Assembly (NCBI RefSeq): GCF_014217805.1
Contig: NZ_CP055156.1
Location: 496,001-560,000, forward strand
Direction of reading: 5' to 3'
Length of the DNA stretch: 64,000 nt
Source: Adhaeribacter swui
Lineage (GTDB): Bacteria; Bacteroidota; Bacteroidia; Cytophagales; Hymenobacteraceae
The translations under genes and the position numbers were made by a program. Positions within the stretch are counted from its first letter, which is position 1. Every line of letters begins with the position of its first letter. The notes beneath the pieces were generated by a model, which worked only from the letters and a program-made list of their open reading frames with translations, made no database searches and was not told where the DNA came from. Shown one piece after another: positions 8,902 through 18,342 of this stretch.

Positions 8902-8932
8902 GTTTAAGTTAAATTAAAAGCTAATACCTTTG
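8899..8932 (+). promoter_or_regulatory. Promoter for the Ldh-family gene
   Basis: TTTG (8899-8902) and TACCTTTG (8925-8932) are separated by 22 bases and match the Bacteroidota -33/-7 consensus. The -33 box overlaps the T run of the preceding terminator. Transcription would start a few bases after 8932, about 65 bases before the Ldh-family start codon. Confidence 0.7.
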
Positions 8933-9002
8933 CTGCCGTTAGGTAATAATTTTTTTATAAACCTTATGCAGGGTTTATTCTAACCTTCAGGAATTTTTAA
9001 AT

Positions 9003-10064
9003 ATGTATTCGTATCAAAAGCTCTTCACATTTACTAAAAATATTTTCGAAAGCATCGGGTGCCCGAAAGAGGATGCTGACTTAGCCACGGAAGTATTACT
9101 TTCCGCTGATTTGCGGGGCATTGATTCGCATGGCGTAGCCCGGCTAATCGGTTACGTACGCCTTTGGGAAAGTAATCGAATTAATGCTACTCCTTCCATA
9201 AAAACCGTTCACGAAACTCCCAGTACCGCCGTGATAGATGGGGATAGTGGCCTTGGATTAGTTGTAGCTCCTAAAGCCATGGATTTGGCTATTCAAAAAG
9301 CACAAGTGGCGGGTACCGGTTGGGTTGCCGTTAAAAATTCAAATCATTTTGGTATTGCTGGTTACCACGCCATGAAAGCTTTACCGCACGATATGATTGG
9401 CATTGCAATGACGAACGCCAGCCCTTTAGTAGCCCCTACAAACTCTTTAGAACGTTTATTAGGTACTAACCCCATTGCTGTAGCCATTCCGGCCCAGGAG
9501 CAGCCCGCATTTGTAGCCGATTTTGCTACTACTACCGCCGCTAACGGTAAACTCGAAATTTTGCAACGGAAAAATCAGGAAGCGCCAACCGGCTGGATTC
9601 AGGATGCCCAAGGAAATATGTCAACTAACCCAAACGAATTAAAAGCAGGTGGTGCCCTAGTACCACTTGGTGGCGATACGGGAAGTCACAAAGGCTACTG
9701 TTTAGGTGCCACAGTCGATATTTTCTCGGCGGTATTATCGGGCGCTAATTATGGCCCCTGGGTACCGCCTTTTGTTAGCTTTCTGCCGGTAGCCCCCAAT
9801 TTGGTAGGCGAAGGCATTGGTCATTTTTTTGGCGCTATACGTATTGATGCTTTCCGGCCAGCCAGTGAGTTTAAAACGCACATGGATAATTGGATTACCA
9901 CCTTCCGCAACTCTAAATCAAAATCCAGCGATCAGCCAGTACTTATTCCCGGTGATCCCGAAAGACTTACCTCTGCTAAACGGCTGCAAGAAGGTATTCC
10001 TTTGTTAGACCCCGTAATTAAAGATTTACAAAGTTTAGCCCAACGTTTTTCATTAAGCTTTTAA
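9003..10064 (+). CDS. Ldh family oxidoreductase (malate/L-lactate dehydrogenase type)
   Basis: The 353-residue protein belongs to the NAD(P)-dependent Ldh2/YlbC/YiaK family, which is structurally unrelated to classical lactate dehydrogenases. Diagnostic segments are LLSADLRGIDSHGVARL (about residues 28-44) with the conserved DSHG, the VKNSNHFGIAGYHA stretch with the catalytic-type histidine, and GTNPIAVAIPA. The GDTGSHKGYCLG segment is the conserved KGYGL region. Members reduce or oxidise malate, lactate, ureidoglycolate or 2,3-diketogulonate; the substrate cannot be assigned. It appears monocistronic, with its own promoter and a shared terminator. Confidence 0.9.
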   Translation: MYSYQKLFTFTKNIFESIGCPKEDADLATEVLLSADLRGIDSHGVARLIGYVRLWESNRINATPSIKTVHETPSTAVIDGDSGLGLVVAPKAMDLAIQKAQVAGTGWVAVKNSNHFGIAGYHAMKALPHDMIGIAMTNASPLVAPTNSLERLLGTNPIAVAIPAQEQPAFVADFATTTAANGKLEILQRKNQEAPTGWIQDAQGNMSTNPNELKAGGALVPLGGDTGSHKGYCLGATVDIFSAVLSGANYGPWVPPFVSFLPVAPNLVGEGIGHFFGAIRIDAFRPASEFKTHMDNWITTFRNSKSKSSDQPVLIPGDPERLTSAKRLQEGIPLLDPVIKDLQSLAQRFSLSF

Positions 10065-10071
10065 GCTAAAC

Positions 10072-10104
10072 AAAAAAGCCCTTCTATTAAAGAAGGGCTT
10101 TTTT
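10072..10104. terminator. Bidirectional terminator, Ldh / L,D-transpeptidase
   Basis: A perfect 13-bp stem AAAAAAGCCCTTC/GAAGGGCTTTTTT with a 7-base loop lies between convergent genes. T runs on both strands allow it to serve both. Confidence 0.93.
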
Positions 10105-10125
10105 AAAATTTTTAATTTCCAGAAC

Positions 10126-10959
10126 TTATATAATTGTGTTTCCGGATTGCGTGTAATAAGCTAAAGCCGATTCCGCATCCAAATAATCCGAATTGTAATC
10201 TTTTTTATCCGCGTGAATAAAAAGACAGGTTTTATCTTTTACCTCATCAATAATCTTTGAGTAATTTTCCATAGGCAGAGCCGGGCAACCTTGGCTGCGG
10301 CCTAAGCGCCCATGCTGCGCAATAAAATTATCGCTTACATAATCGGCACCGTGCATAACCACGCAACGCTCCAGAGCATTGGTATTAAAATCTTTATCTT
10401 TACCAACCAGTTTTAACGATTTACCGTGCTTACCGTAATAAATATTTTGGGTTACGTAAAAACCTAAACTACTTTTCTCGGAACTTACGGTATTGTCAAA
10501 TTCCTGGGCTATGTTATCGCCGGAATTTTTACCATGAGCCACCAACGAATTAAAAAGTACTTTTTTAGCAGCTAAATCAATTACCCAAAGGCGTTTCTCC
10601 GTAGACGGTTTATTAAAATCTACTACGGTTAATAACTTTTTATCGGATAATTGGCCTTGCGCTTTCAAGTTAATATACCCCAGCAGAGCTTCGTTAAAAA
10701 CATCCAGAGATAAACCACTTTGCTCTAAACCAATCTCTTCGTATAATTTATAAACATCTACCTGAAAAGCCGCAAACCGGATTGCCTCGGAAGTAGCCGC
10801 CGATAAATGTGTTTTCTGAGTTTTAGTATCATGATTATTACTACCGGCTGGCAGCGAAAAATGCGCAAAGAAAAAAGGCGCTAAAAACGGAATAATACGC
10901 CTGATGCGACGATTCCCTTTTTTTACTTTCCGGATAATACCTTTATTTTCCTGTACCAT
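10126..10959 (-). CDS. Murein L,D-transpeptidase catalytic domain family protein
   Basis: The 277-residue protein has a basic N-terminus followed by a hydrophobic stretch (about residues 22-38), consistent with export or anchoring. The catalytic region carries His203 in VMHGADY and the cysteine motif GRSQGCPALP (Cys225), matching the YkuD_2-type L,D-transpeptidase family of Bacteroidota. Such enzymes form 3-3 cross-links in peptidoglycan or attach proteins to it from the periplasm. A 7-bp hairpin (AGAGAAA/TTTCTCT, 10979-10997) lies about 20 bases upstream of the start codon. It is convergent with the Ldh-family gene and appears monocistronic. Confidence 0.88.
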   Translation of the reverse strand: MVQENKGIIRKVKKGNRRIRRIIPFLAPFFFAHFSLPAGSNNHDTKTQKTHLSAATSEAIRFAAFQVDVYKLYEEIGLEQSGLSLDVFNEALLGYINLKAQGQLSDKKLLTVVDFNKPSTEKRLWVIDLAAKKVLFNSLVAHGKNSGDNIAQEFDNTVSSEKSSLGFYVTQNIYYGKHGKSLKLVGKDKDFNTNALERCVVMHGADYVSDNFIAQHGRLGRSQGCPALPMENYSKIIDEVKDKTCLFIHADKKDYNSDYLDAESALAYYTQSGNTII

Positions 10960-11298
10960 TTCTTTTTCTGTTTTATTAAGAGAAAAATGATTTCTCTAAT
11001 AGTACCACACTCTTTTTACGTTATTAAACGCAAAAGTCCTGTAATCTTGCAATTAACAGGTTGTACAATTTTGATATTATATGTACTAAACGCAGTTTTA
11101 TGCTGCAAAGTTCATGTACTACTTTTGGAGGTTTAAATTAGCACAGTAAAACTCCGGCATTAAAAGCTTTAAAAAGTAACGAATTTATGCTGCTAAAAAA
11201 TGCCCTTTTTTAAAAATTTATGATTTTCAGATTTTCTAAAGAAGTAAACGCTATAAAAAAAGCCCTGTTAACTACAGGGCTTTCTTCATATACTAGGT
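10960..11298. other. Intergenic region upstream of the L,D-transpeptidase
   Basis: This 339-base AT-rich spacer contains the small hairpin at 10979-10997 and the ftsB terminator at 11255-11286. On the minus strand GACTTTTG (near 11030) differs by one base from the -7 consensus and may be the transpeptidase promoter, but no -33 box is clear. I see no gene. Confidence 0.55.
11255..11286 (-). terminator. Intrinsic terminator after ftsB
   Basis: Stem GCCCTGT/ACAGGGC (11262-11268 with 11274-11280), extended by A-T pairs, with a 5-base loop and a T run on the minus strand. It stands 13 bases after the ftsB stop codon and closes the 35-kb minus-strand gene block. Confidence 0.92.
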
Positions 11299-11604
11299 TT
11301 ATTTTTTCTCCGGTTTTTTCTTTACCAGAATAAATACTTCTTCTGTAGGGCGTTTCATGTAATATTTTTCCCGCGCATATTTTTCCAGAAGCTCCGGATT
11401 ACTCATGAGTTCCGTCCGATCTTTTTGTACTTCGGCTATTTTCTGCAAGTAATATTCTTTATCAGTTTCTAAATCATTCAACTTTTTGCTCATCTGATAT
11501 TGAGTCACAAAATCATTGGAATCAAAAAAAAACATCCACACTAAAAATGTTACTGTAGATATAAAGTAAAAGCTTCTGACAAATCTAGGCACCCGTATCC
11601 GCAT
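11299..11604 (-). CDS. FtsB/DivIC-family septum formation initiator
   Basis: The 101-residue protein has one membrane segment near the N-terminus (about residues 10-27, YFISTVTFLVWMFFF). A predicted coiled coil follows (about 35-68), then a YAREKYYMKRPTEEVFIL segment typical of FtsB/DivIC. In the divisome, FtsB bridges FtsQ and FtsL and helps activate septal peptidoglycan synthesis. The bitopic layout and size fit the family, and Bacteroidota often place this gene next to eno. It lies downstream of the eno terminator, so expression may need read-through or a local promoter. Confidence 0.85.
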   Translation of the reverse strand: MRIRVPRFVRSFYFISTVTFLVWMFFFDSNDFVTQYQMSKKLNDLETDKEYYLQKIAEVQKDRTELMSNPELLEKYAREKYYMKRPTEEVFILVKKKPEKK

Positions 11605-11610
11605 ATATCA

Positions 11611-11656
11611 AATATAAAAAAATAACAGGACGGTAAAACAAATATTTACCGTCCTG
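11611..11656 (-). terminator. Intrinsic terminator after eno
   Basis: Perfect 12-bp stem CAGGACGGTAAA/TTTACCGTCCTG with a 7-base loop (11626-11656), followed on the minus strand by a T-rich tract TTATTTTTTT. It lies between eno and ftsB. Confidence 0.92.
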
Positions 11657-11677
11657 CTAATCTGAATTTTTAAAAAA

Positions 11678-12958
<1,281 letters not shown>

Positions 12959-13036
12959 TTATAACTGGTTAAATTAAACTAAGAACAATATTAAATGCAA
13001 TACTAGCAATAAAGTGGTAAATAACTTAGAAGTATA

Positions 13037-14140
13037 TTAACCATTTTTAAGTAATTGAATGAAATTATCAAAAAGGTAATTAGAATCGTGTGGCCCAGGC
13101 GAGGACTCAGGATGGTATTGAACAGAAAATGCTTTTTTACCTTTTATACGGATACCTTCAATGGTTCCATCATTTAAATTAATGTGAGTTACCTCTACAT
13201 TCTCGTTATTTTTGATGGCTTCGGCATCTACGGCAAACCCGTGGTTTTGCGAAGTAACTTCGCATTTGCCGGTTATTAAGTTTTTTACCGGATGATTTAA
13301 GCCCCGGTGACCGTTATGCATTTTATATGTGGCAATGCCATTAGCTTGAGCCAAAACTTGATGCCCCATGCAAATGCCAAATAAAGGTCTGTCCCGTTCC
13401 AAAATCCGGTTTACGCTTTCCACTGCCATGGTAGTTGCCGCAGGGTCGCCTGGGCCATTAGAAATAAAGTAACCATTAGGCCCCCAAGCTTCCATCTCTT
13501 CAAACGAAGTATCAAACGGAAAAACTTTACACTCACATCCCCGGCTAACTAAGTTGTGAATAATATTTTTCTTAACTCCTAAGTCCAAAATCGCTACTTT
13601 AAATTCAGGATTCTCCGGTTTTAAAGTATATTCTTCTGAAGTACTTACCTGTGAAGCAAGTTCCAGTCCATGCATGGATGGAGTGGCATTTAACTTTTCT
13701 TTTAAAACTTCAACATCCGAAATTTCCGAAGATATAATGGCGTTCATAGCACCTTTGTGTCGTATATGACGCACCAGTTCTCGGGTGTCAATCTCGCATA
13801 TACCTACTATGCCTGCTTTTTCAAAATACTCTTGTAAAGAACCCTCAGCCGATTGACGGGAGAAAAAATCAGAAAACTCTTTACAAACTAATCCTTTAAT
13901 TTGAATTTGTTCTGATTCAACTTCTCTGTTAAGAACACCATAATTTCCTACGTGCGAAACTGTAGTTATAACAATTTGCCCGTAATAAGAAGGATCCGTA
14001 AAAATTTCTTGATATCCTGTCATGCCGGTGTTAAAGCATAATTCACCTGAATTAGTACCAATGCACCCTAAGCTTTTTCCGTGCCATTGCGTACCATCCG
14101 CCAATAATAAAATAGCATCAACTGCTTTCTTCTCTTTCAT
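13037..14140 (-). CDS. carA: Carbamoyl-phosphate synthase small (glutaminase) subunit
   Basis: CarA hydrolyses glutamine and passes ammonia to CarB for carbamoyl phosphate, feeding arginine and pyrimidine synthesis. The 367-residue protein has the N-terminal GNSGELCFNTGMTGYQE-like region (here GTNSGELCFNTG and MTGYQEIFTDPSY). The class I glutamine amidotransferase triad is intact, with the nucleophile in FGICMGHQVLA and the His/Glu pair in QYHPESSPGP. carB is not in the window. A terminator isolates it from rplQ. TATTTTTG (14163-14156) directly upstream matches the -7 consensus but lacks a clear -33 box. Confidence 0.97.
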   Translation of the reverse strand: MKEKKAVDAILLLADGTQWHGKSLGCIGTNSGELCFNTGMTGYQEIFTDPSYYGQIVITTVSHVGNYGVLNREVESEQIQIKGLVCKEFSDFFSRQSAEGSLQEYFEKAGIVGICEIDTRELVRHIRHKGAMNAIISSEISDVEVLKEKLNATPSMHGLELASQVSTSEEYTLKPENPEFKVAILDLGVKKNIIHNLVSRGCECKVFPFDTSFEEMEAWGPNGYFISNGPGDPAATTMAVESVNRILERDRPLFGICMGHQVLAQANGIATYKMHNGHRGLNHPVKNLITGKCEVTSQNHGFAVDAEAIKNNENVEVTHINLNDGTIEGIRIKGKKAFSVQYHPESSPGPHDSNYLFDNFIQLLKNG

Positions 14141-14164
14141 AGACTAAATTTTTCTCAAAAATAA

Positions 14165-14196
14165 AAAAGGGATATGAAGTAAATCATATCCCTTTT
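14165..14196 (-). terminator. Terminator of the alpha operon (after rplQ)
   Basis: Perfect 13-bp stem AAAAGGGATATGA/TCATATCCCTTTT with a 6-base loop and a T run on the minus strand, 31 bases past rplQ. Confidence 0.93.
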
Positions 14197-14227
14197 AAAA
14201 ATTTATGAATTAGTTAAAATCACTTTA

Positions 14228-14749
14228 TTAAACTTCTTCGTTAGTTGCAACAGGGGCATCGGTATTGTTAGTTGTTGTAGAAGCATCATTAGTAGTAGAA
14301 GCAACAGATGCATTATCTTTCTTCTTACCACCTCTTCTTCTAGTTCTGGTTTTTGACTCGGAAGCAACACCAGAAGCACCTAACATTGCTTCGTTATAAT
14401 CTACTAACTCAATAATACACATATCCGCATTATCCCCTAACCGATTGCCAGTTTTAAGAATACGGGTGTACCCTCCCGGACGATTTGCAATTTTGCTGGA
14501 AACTTGATCAAACAATTCTTTTACAGAATCTTTGTTTTGCAAGTATGAGAAAATTGTTCTTCTGGAGTGAGTAGTATCACTTTTAGATTTTGTTAATAAA
14601 GGTTCTACATATTTACGTAGCGCTTTTGCTTTAGCAACTGTTGTAGATACCCGTTTATGCAGGATCAATGACGATGCCATGTTAGACAACATTGACTTAC
14701 GATGAGCCGATGTTCTGCCTAAATGATTTATTTTTTTACCGTGTCTCAT
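14228..14749 (-). CDS. rplQ: 50S ribosomal protein L17
   Basis: L17 is a large-subunit protein near the exit tunnel. The core (residues 1-120) starts [25 protein letters not shown], the family signature, and includes [13 protein letters not shown]. The protein is 173 residues against about 120-130 in many bacteria. The extra C-terminus (about 125-173) has a basic [12 protein letters not shown] segment, then a Ser/Thr/Asn-rich, acidic-ended tail. Such extensions are common in Bacteroidota L17. It is the last gene of the alpha operon, 5 bases after rpoA. Confidence 0.97.
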   Translation of the reverse strand: MRHGKKINHLGRTSAHRKSMLSNMASSLILHKRVSTTVAKAKALRKYVEPLLTKSKSDTTHSRRTIFSYLQNKDSVKELFDQVSSKIANRPGGYTRILKTGNRLGDNADMCIIELVDYNEAMLGASGVASESKTRTRRRGGKKKDNASVASTTNDASTTTNNTDAPVATNEEV

Positions 14750-14754
14750 TTTAA

Positions 14755-15744
14755 TTAATCTTCATCTAATTTGTACTTGGACAGATCCATACCGAAATTC
14801 AAACCCTTCTCTTCCACTAAGTTTTCCAATTCAGTTAGGGATTTTTTACCAAAATTCCGGAACTTCATCATATCCTGCATATCTAACTGCACTAAATCGC
14901 CTAAAGTTTTGATATCTGCTGCTTTTAAACAGTTGTAAGCACGAACAGATAAATCCATATCATGTAATGGTGTTTTCAAAACTTTGCGCATATGCAACAT
15001 TTCTTCATCTACCGCTTCCTCTTCTTCCGGTTTAGCAGTTTCAAAAGTCATTGTATTGTCTGAGAACAACATGAAATGCTGTATCAAAATATGAGCAGCT
15101 CCCTTTAATGCTTCTTCAGGATGAATTGAACCATCAGTTTGAATATCAATAGAAAGCTTTTCGTAATCTGTTTTTTGCTCTACCCGGGTATTTTCAATGC
15201 TGTACTTTACATTTTTGATAGGAGTAAATATAGCATCAATGGCAATTTGTCCGAATACCTGCTCATTAGGTTTATTTTCATCAGCAGGAACGTAACCGCG
15301 GCCTTTTTGAAGAGTTAATTCAATTTCAAAATTAACTGTTGGCTCTAAATGACAGATTACAAGCTCTGGATTTAAAACTTGAAAACCATTTGTAAATCTG
15401 CTAATATCTCCCGCTTGGAAAGTATTTTTATTAGAAATGGTTACAGTAATTTTGTCTTCTATAGCTTCGCTTACTTTTTTGAATCTCACCATCTTCAAAT
15501 TAAGAATAATTTCAGAAACATCCTCCATTACACCTTCGATGGTAGAAAATTCATGTAATACCCCAGGGATGCGAATAGCTGTAATAGCATATCCTTCTAA
15601 AGAAGATAATAATATTCTTCTAAGAGCATTGCCTATAGTTACACCGTATCCTTTTTCCAAAGGTTTAAATTCAAATTGACCATGAAAGTCGTCGGCTTTT
15701 TCCATAACAACTTTCTCTGGCATTTGAAAGGCTAATATTGACAT
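14755..15744 (-). CDS. rpoA: RNA polymerase alpha subunit
   Basis: RpoA nucleates RNA polymerase assembly and contacts upstream promoter DNA and activators. The 329-residue protein has the N-terminal dimerisation domain ([26 protein letters not shown] at about residues 29-54; domain to about 230) and an acidic linker [10 protein letters not shown]. The C-terminal helix-hairpin-helix domain includes [20 protein letters not shown] and [10 protein letters not shown]. Its position between rpsD and rplQ is the normal alpha-operon order. Confidence 0.98.
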   Translation of the reverse strand: MSILAFQMPEKVVMEKADDFHGQFEFKPLEKGYGVTIGNALRRILLSSLEGYAITAIRIPGVLHEFSTIEGVMEDVSEIILNLKMVRFKKVSEAIEDKITVTISNKNTFQAGDISRFTNGFQVLNPELVICHLEPTVNFEIELTLQKGRGYVPADENKPNEQVFGQIAIDAIFTPIKNVKYSIENTRVEQKTDYEKLSIDIQTDGSIHPEEALKGAAHILIQHFMLFSDNTMTFETAKPEEEEAVDEEMLHMRKVLKTPLHDMDLSVRAYNCLKAADIKTLGDLVQLDMQDMMKFRNFGKKSLTELENLVEEKGLNFGMDLSKYKLDED

Positions 15745-15785
15745 ATAGTGTAATATTATATTTATGAATATTAAAATTCGGGAGC

Positions 15786-16391
15786 TTATTTAGAATAAAG
15801 CTCAACGATCAATTGCTCCTGAATTTTCTCAGGTATTTGATCCCTTTCTGGTTCAGAAACAAATTTTCCAACCATGTCTTTTCCGTCCCACTCTAACCAG
15901 TTAAACTGACGAACGTTACGTGTACTTAAACTTGTTGTGATTGACTCAAGAGATTTGGATTTTTCCCGAACACCAATTGTTTGACCAGGTTTTAAGCTGT
16001 ATGATGCAATGTTAACTATTTCTCCGTCAACTAAAATATGTTTGTGCAACACAAGCTGACGAGCAGCTCTACGAGTTGGAGCAATGCCTAAACGATATAC
16101 CGTGTTATCTAATCTTGCTTCTAGTAAACGGAGTAAGTTTTCACCAGTAATACCACCTTTGCGGTGCGCTTTATCAAACAAATTAGCAAATTGTTTTTCT
16201 AAAACACCATACAAGTATTTAGCTTTTTGCTTTTCCATCAACTGGATAGCATATTCAGACTGCTTTTTTCTTCGGCCTCTACCGTGCATACCTGGAGGAT
16301 AAGCTTTCTTTTGTAAAGCTTTACTTGCTCCAAATATAGGTTCATTAAATCTTCTTGAAATTTTGGTCTTTGGACCAGTATATCTTGCCAT
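15786..16391 (-). CDS. rpsD: 30S ribosomal protein S4
   Basis: S4 is a primary 16S rRNA binder. The 201-residue protein has the N-terminal S4 domain, the S4 RNA-binding motif [30 protein letters not shown] (described at about residues 92-121), and the conserved YSK terminus. The N-terminal region lacks a zinc-binding Cys cluster, so this is the zinc-free form. In E. coli S4 autoregulates the alpha operon translationally; whether it does here is not shown. It lies between rpsK (44-base gap) and rpoA. Confidence 0.97.
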   Translation of the reverse strand: MARYTGPKTKISRRFNEPIFGASKALQKKAYPPGMHGRGRRKKQSEYAIQLMEKQKAKYLYGVLEKQFANLFDKAHRKGGITGENLLRLLEARLDNTVYRLGIAPTRRAARQLVLHKHILVDGEIVNIASYSLKPGQTIGVREKSKSLESITTSLSTRNVRQFNWLEWDGKDMVGKFVSEPERDQIPEKIQEQLIVELYSK

Positions 16392-16435
16392 CTTATATCA
16401 AATCAGGACCTAAAAAGGTCTACCATTTTATATCC

Positions 16436-16828
16436 TTAAACTCTTCTTCTTTTAGGAGGTCTACAACCATTATGTGGAAGTGGAGTAACATCTTTGATTG
16501 TAGTCACTTCAATACCAGCACCTTGCACTGTCCGAATTGCAGATTCTCTTCCGGCACCAGGACCTTTAACAAAAACTTCTGCTTTACGCATTCCTAATTC
16601 ATGTGCTACTCGTGCACAATCAGAAGCAGCCATCTGGGCAGCGTATGGTGTGTTCTTCTTAGAACCTTTAAAACCCATTTTACCAGCAGAAGCCCAAGAA
16701 ATGACCTGTCCGTTATTGTTGGTAATAGAGATGATAATATTATTGAAAGATGCTTTGATGTGTACTTGTCCTGTAGGTTCTACAACAACTACACGCTTCT
16801 TGGCTTTATCTTTTCTTTTTTGAGCCAT
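16436..16828 (-). CDS. rpsK: 30S ribosomal protein S11
   Basis: S11 lines the mRNA exit platform of the small subunit. The 130-residue protein contains the family segments [30 protein letters not shown] and [17 protein letters not shown] at the C-terminus, all strongly conserved. It starts 11 bases after rpsM and precedes rpsD, the standard order. Confidence 0.97.
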   Translation of the reverse strand: MAQKRKDKAKKRVVVVEPTGQVHIKASFNNIIISITNNNGQVISWASAGKMGFKGSKKNTPYAAQMAASDCARVAHELGMRKAEVFVKGPGAGRESAIRTVQGAGIEVTTIKDVTPLPHNGCRPPKRRRV

Positions 16829-16839
16829 AACTATATTAC

Positions 16840-17217
16840 TTATTTAGTAGCTTTTTTCTTGTTAGCAACTGTTTTCCGCTTACCTTTACGAGTACGCGAG
16901 TTGTTTTTAGTACGCTGACCTCTCACAGGCAAGCCTTTTCTATGACGAAGGCCCCGATATGAACCAATATCCATCAAACGTTTTATATGCAGCTGTACCT
17001 CTGAACGCAACACACCTTCGGTCTTATGTTCTGAAGCAATAATGCTACGAATAGTACCTGCTTCTTCTTCAGTCCATTCGCTTACTTTTTTATCCCAGCT
17101 TACTCCAGCCTTAGTCAGTATAGATTGGGAAGCTCTACGACCTATACCATAAATATAAGTGAGCGAAATCTCACCTCTTTTTTTATCTGGAATATCTACT
17201 CCTGCAATTCTAGCCAT
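16840..17217 (-). CDS. rpsM: 30S ribosomal protein S13
   Basis: S13 sits in the head of the 30S subunit and forms intersubunit bridges. The 125-residue protein begins [19 protein letters not shown] and contains the helix-turn-helix [14 protein letters not shown]. Its basic tail is [18 protein letters not shown] followed by lysines. It opens the alpha operon part and follows rpmJ by 11 bases with no sign of a terminator, so the spc and alpha genes are probably one transcript. Confidence 0.97.
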   Translation of the reverse strand: MARIAGVDIPDKKRGEISLTYIYGIGRRASQSILTKAGVSWDKKVSEWTEEEAGTIRSIIASEHKTEGVLRSEVQLHIKRLMDIGSYRGLRHRKGLPVRGQRTKNNSRTRKGKRKTVANKKKATK

Positions 17218-17228
17218 ATAAAAATAAA

Positions 17229-17345
17229 TTATCCTTGTCTTTGTTTATATCGTGGGTTTTTCTTGTTGATCACGTAAAGCTTCCCCTTACGACGAATTAC
17301 TTTGCAATCTACGCTTCTTTTCTTAACAGATGCTTTAACTTTCAT
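17229..17345 (-). CDS. rpmJ: 50S ribosomal protein L36 (zinc-free form)
   Basis: This 38-residue gene runs from ATG 17345 to TAA 17229. The translation begins [20 protein letters not shown] and ends [12 protein letters not shown]. Only one cysteine remains of the Cys-X2-Cys-X12-Cys-X4-His zinc site of canonical L36, and the terminal His is Tyr, so this is the zinc-independent (C-) version usual in Bacteroidota. It lies 3 bases after infA and 11 before rpsM, the standard order. Confidence 0.97.
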   Translation of the reverse strand: MKVKASVKKRSVDCKVIRRKGKLYVINKKNPRYKQRQG

Positions 17346-17348
17346 TTT

Positions 17349-17567
17349 CTATTTGTATCTATAAACTATTCTTCCTTTAGTTAAATCGTATGGCGACATC
17401 TCAATCTTAACTTTATCTCCGGGAAGAATTTTGATATAGTGCATTCTCATTTTGCCGGATATATGAGATATTACTTGATGCCCATTTTCTAATTCTACTC
17501 GAAACATTGCATTGGACAATGCCTCTACTATTGTCCCATCTTGTTCGATAGAAGACTGTTTAGCCAT
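17349..17567 (-). CDS. infA: Translation initiation factor IF-1
   Basis: IF-1 occupies the ribosomal A site during initiation. The 72-residue protein is an OB-fold with the family segments [39 protein letters not shown] and [13 protein letters not shown]. Length and all signature positions are typical. It follows map after 6 bases and precedes rpmJ, as in most spc operons. Confidence 0.98.
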   Translation of the reverse strand: MAKQSSIEQDGTIVEALSNAMFRVELENGHQVISHISGKMRMHYIKILPGDKVKIEMSPYDLTKGRIVYRYK

Positions 17568-17573
17568 ATATAA

Positions 17574-18341
17574 TTATTCTTCCTTTTCTATGTATTTGAA
17601 AGTAGTCAGAACTTCAGCCTGATCTTTTCGTACTACAACTGTATGTTCAAAATGAGCAGAAGGCTTGTTATCTTTAGTACGGATGGTCCAACCATCTAAT
17701 TCTTGAAAAATATTTTTACTACCTAAATTAACCATGGGTTCAATAGCTAATACTAAACCTTCTTGCAATTTTATTCCTGTACCCCGTCTTCCATAATTAG
17801 GAACTTCCGGGGCTTCATGTAAATGTTTACCTATTCCGTGGCCTACTAATTCTCTAACTACTGAAAATCTTTTTCCTTCTACATAACTTTGAATAGCTGA
17901 ACTAATATCACCTAATCTTAATCCAGCTATAGCATTTTCAATACCTAGATATAATGACTTCTTAGTAGCATCTAACAAATTCTTTATTTCCGGCTCAACT
18001 ACATCTACAGCATGAGTATAAGCTGAATCTGTATGATAGCCTTTATAAAAAACACCACAATCTACAGAAACAATATCTCCAGGTTTAAGTTCATAATCAC
18101 TTGGCAAACCATGAACTACAACGGAATTAACTGAAACACATAAACTATGAAGAAATCCATTATAACCTTTAAAAGAAGGACTACCCCCATGATCTAGTAT
18201 AAACGTTTCAGCTAGTTCATCTAAAAATTTAGTGGATACTCCAGCTTGGATGTATTTAGAAATTTCACCATGAGTTTTGCCTAATATCTCAGCTCCTTCA
18301 CGAAGTATACTAATTTCTTCTTCTGTTTTGTAAAAAATCAT
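17574..18341 (-). CDS. map: Type I methionine aminopeptidase
   Basis: Map removes the initiator methionine from nascent proteins using a dimetal centre. The 255-residue protein shows the metal ligands in order: VSVDCGVFYKGYHTDSAYT (two Asp), GHGIGKHLHEAPEVPNYG (His), LAIEPMVNLG (Glu) and SAHFEHTVVV (Glu). The short N-terminus is that of type Ia enzymes. Its start lies 1 base after the secY stop codon, so translational coupling is likely. Confidence 0.97.
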   Translation of the reverse strand: MIFYKTEEEISILREGAEILGKTHGEISKYIQAGVSTKFLDELAETFILDHGGSPSFKGYNGFLHSLCVSVNSVVVHGLPSDYELKPGDIVSVDCGVFYKGYHTDSAYTHAVDVVEPEIKNLLDATKKSLYLGIENAIAGLRLGDISSAIQSYVEGKRFSVVRELVGHGIGKHLHEAPEVPNYGRRGTGIKLQEGLVLAIEPMVNLGSKNIFQELDGWTIRTKDNKPSAHFEHTVVVRKDQAEVLTTFKYIEKEE

Positions 18342-18342
18342 T

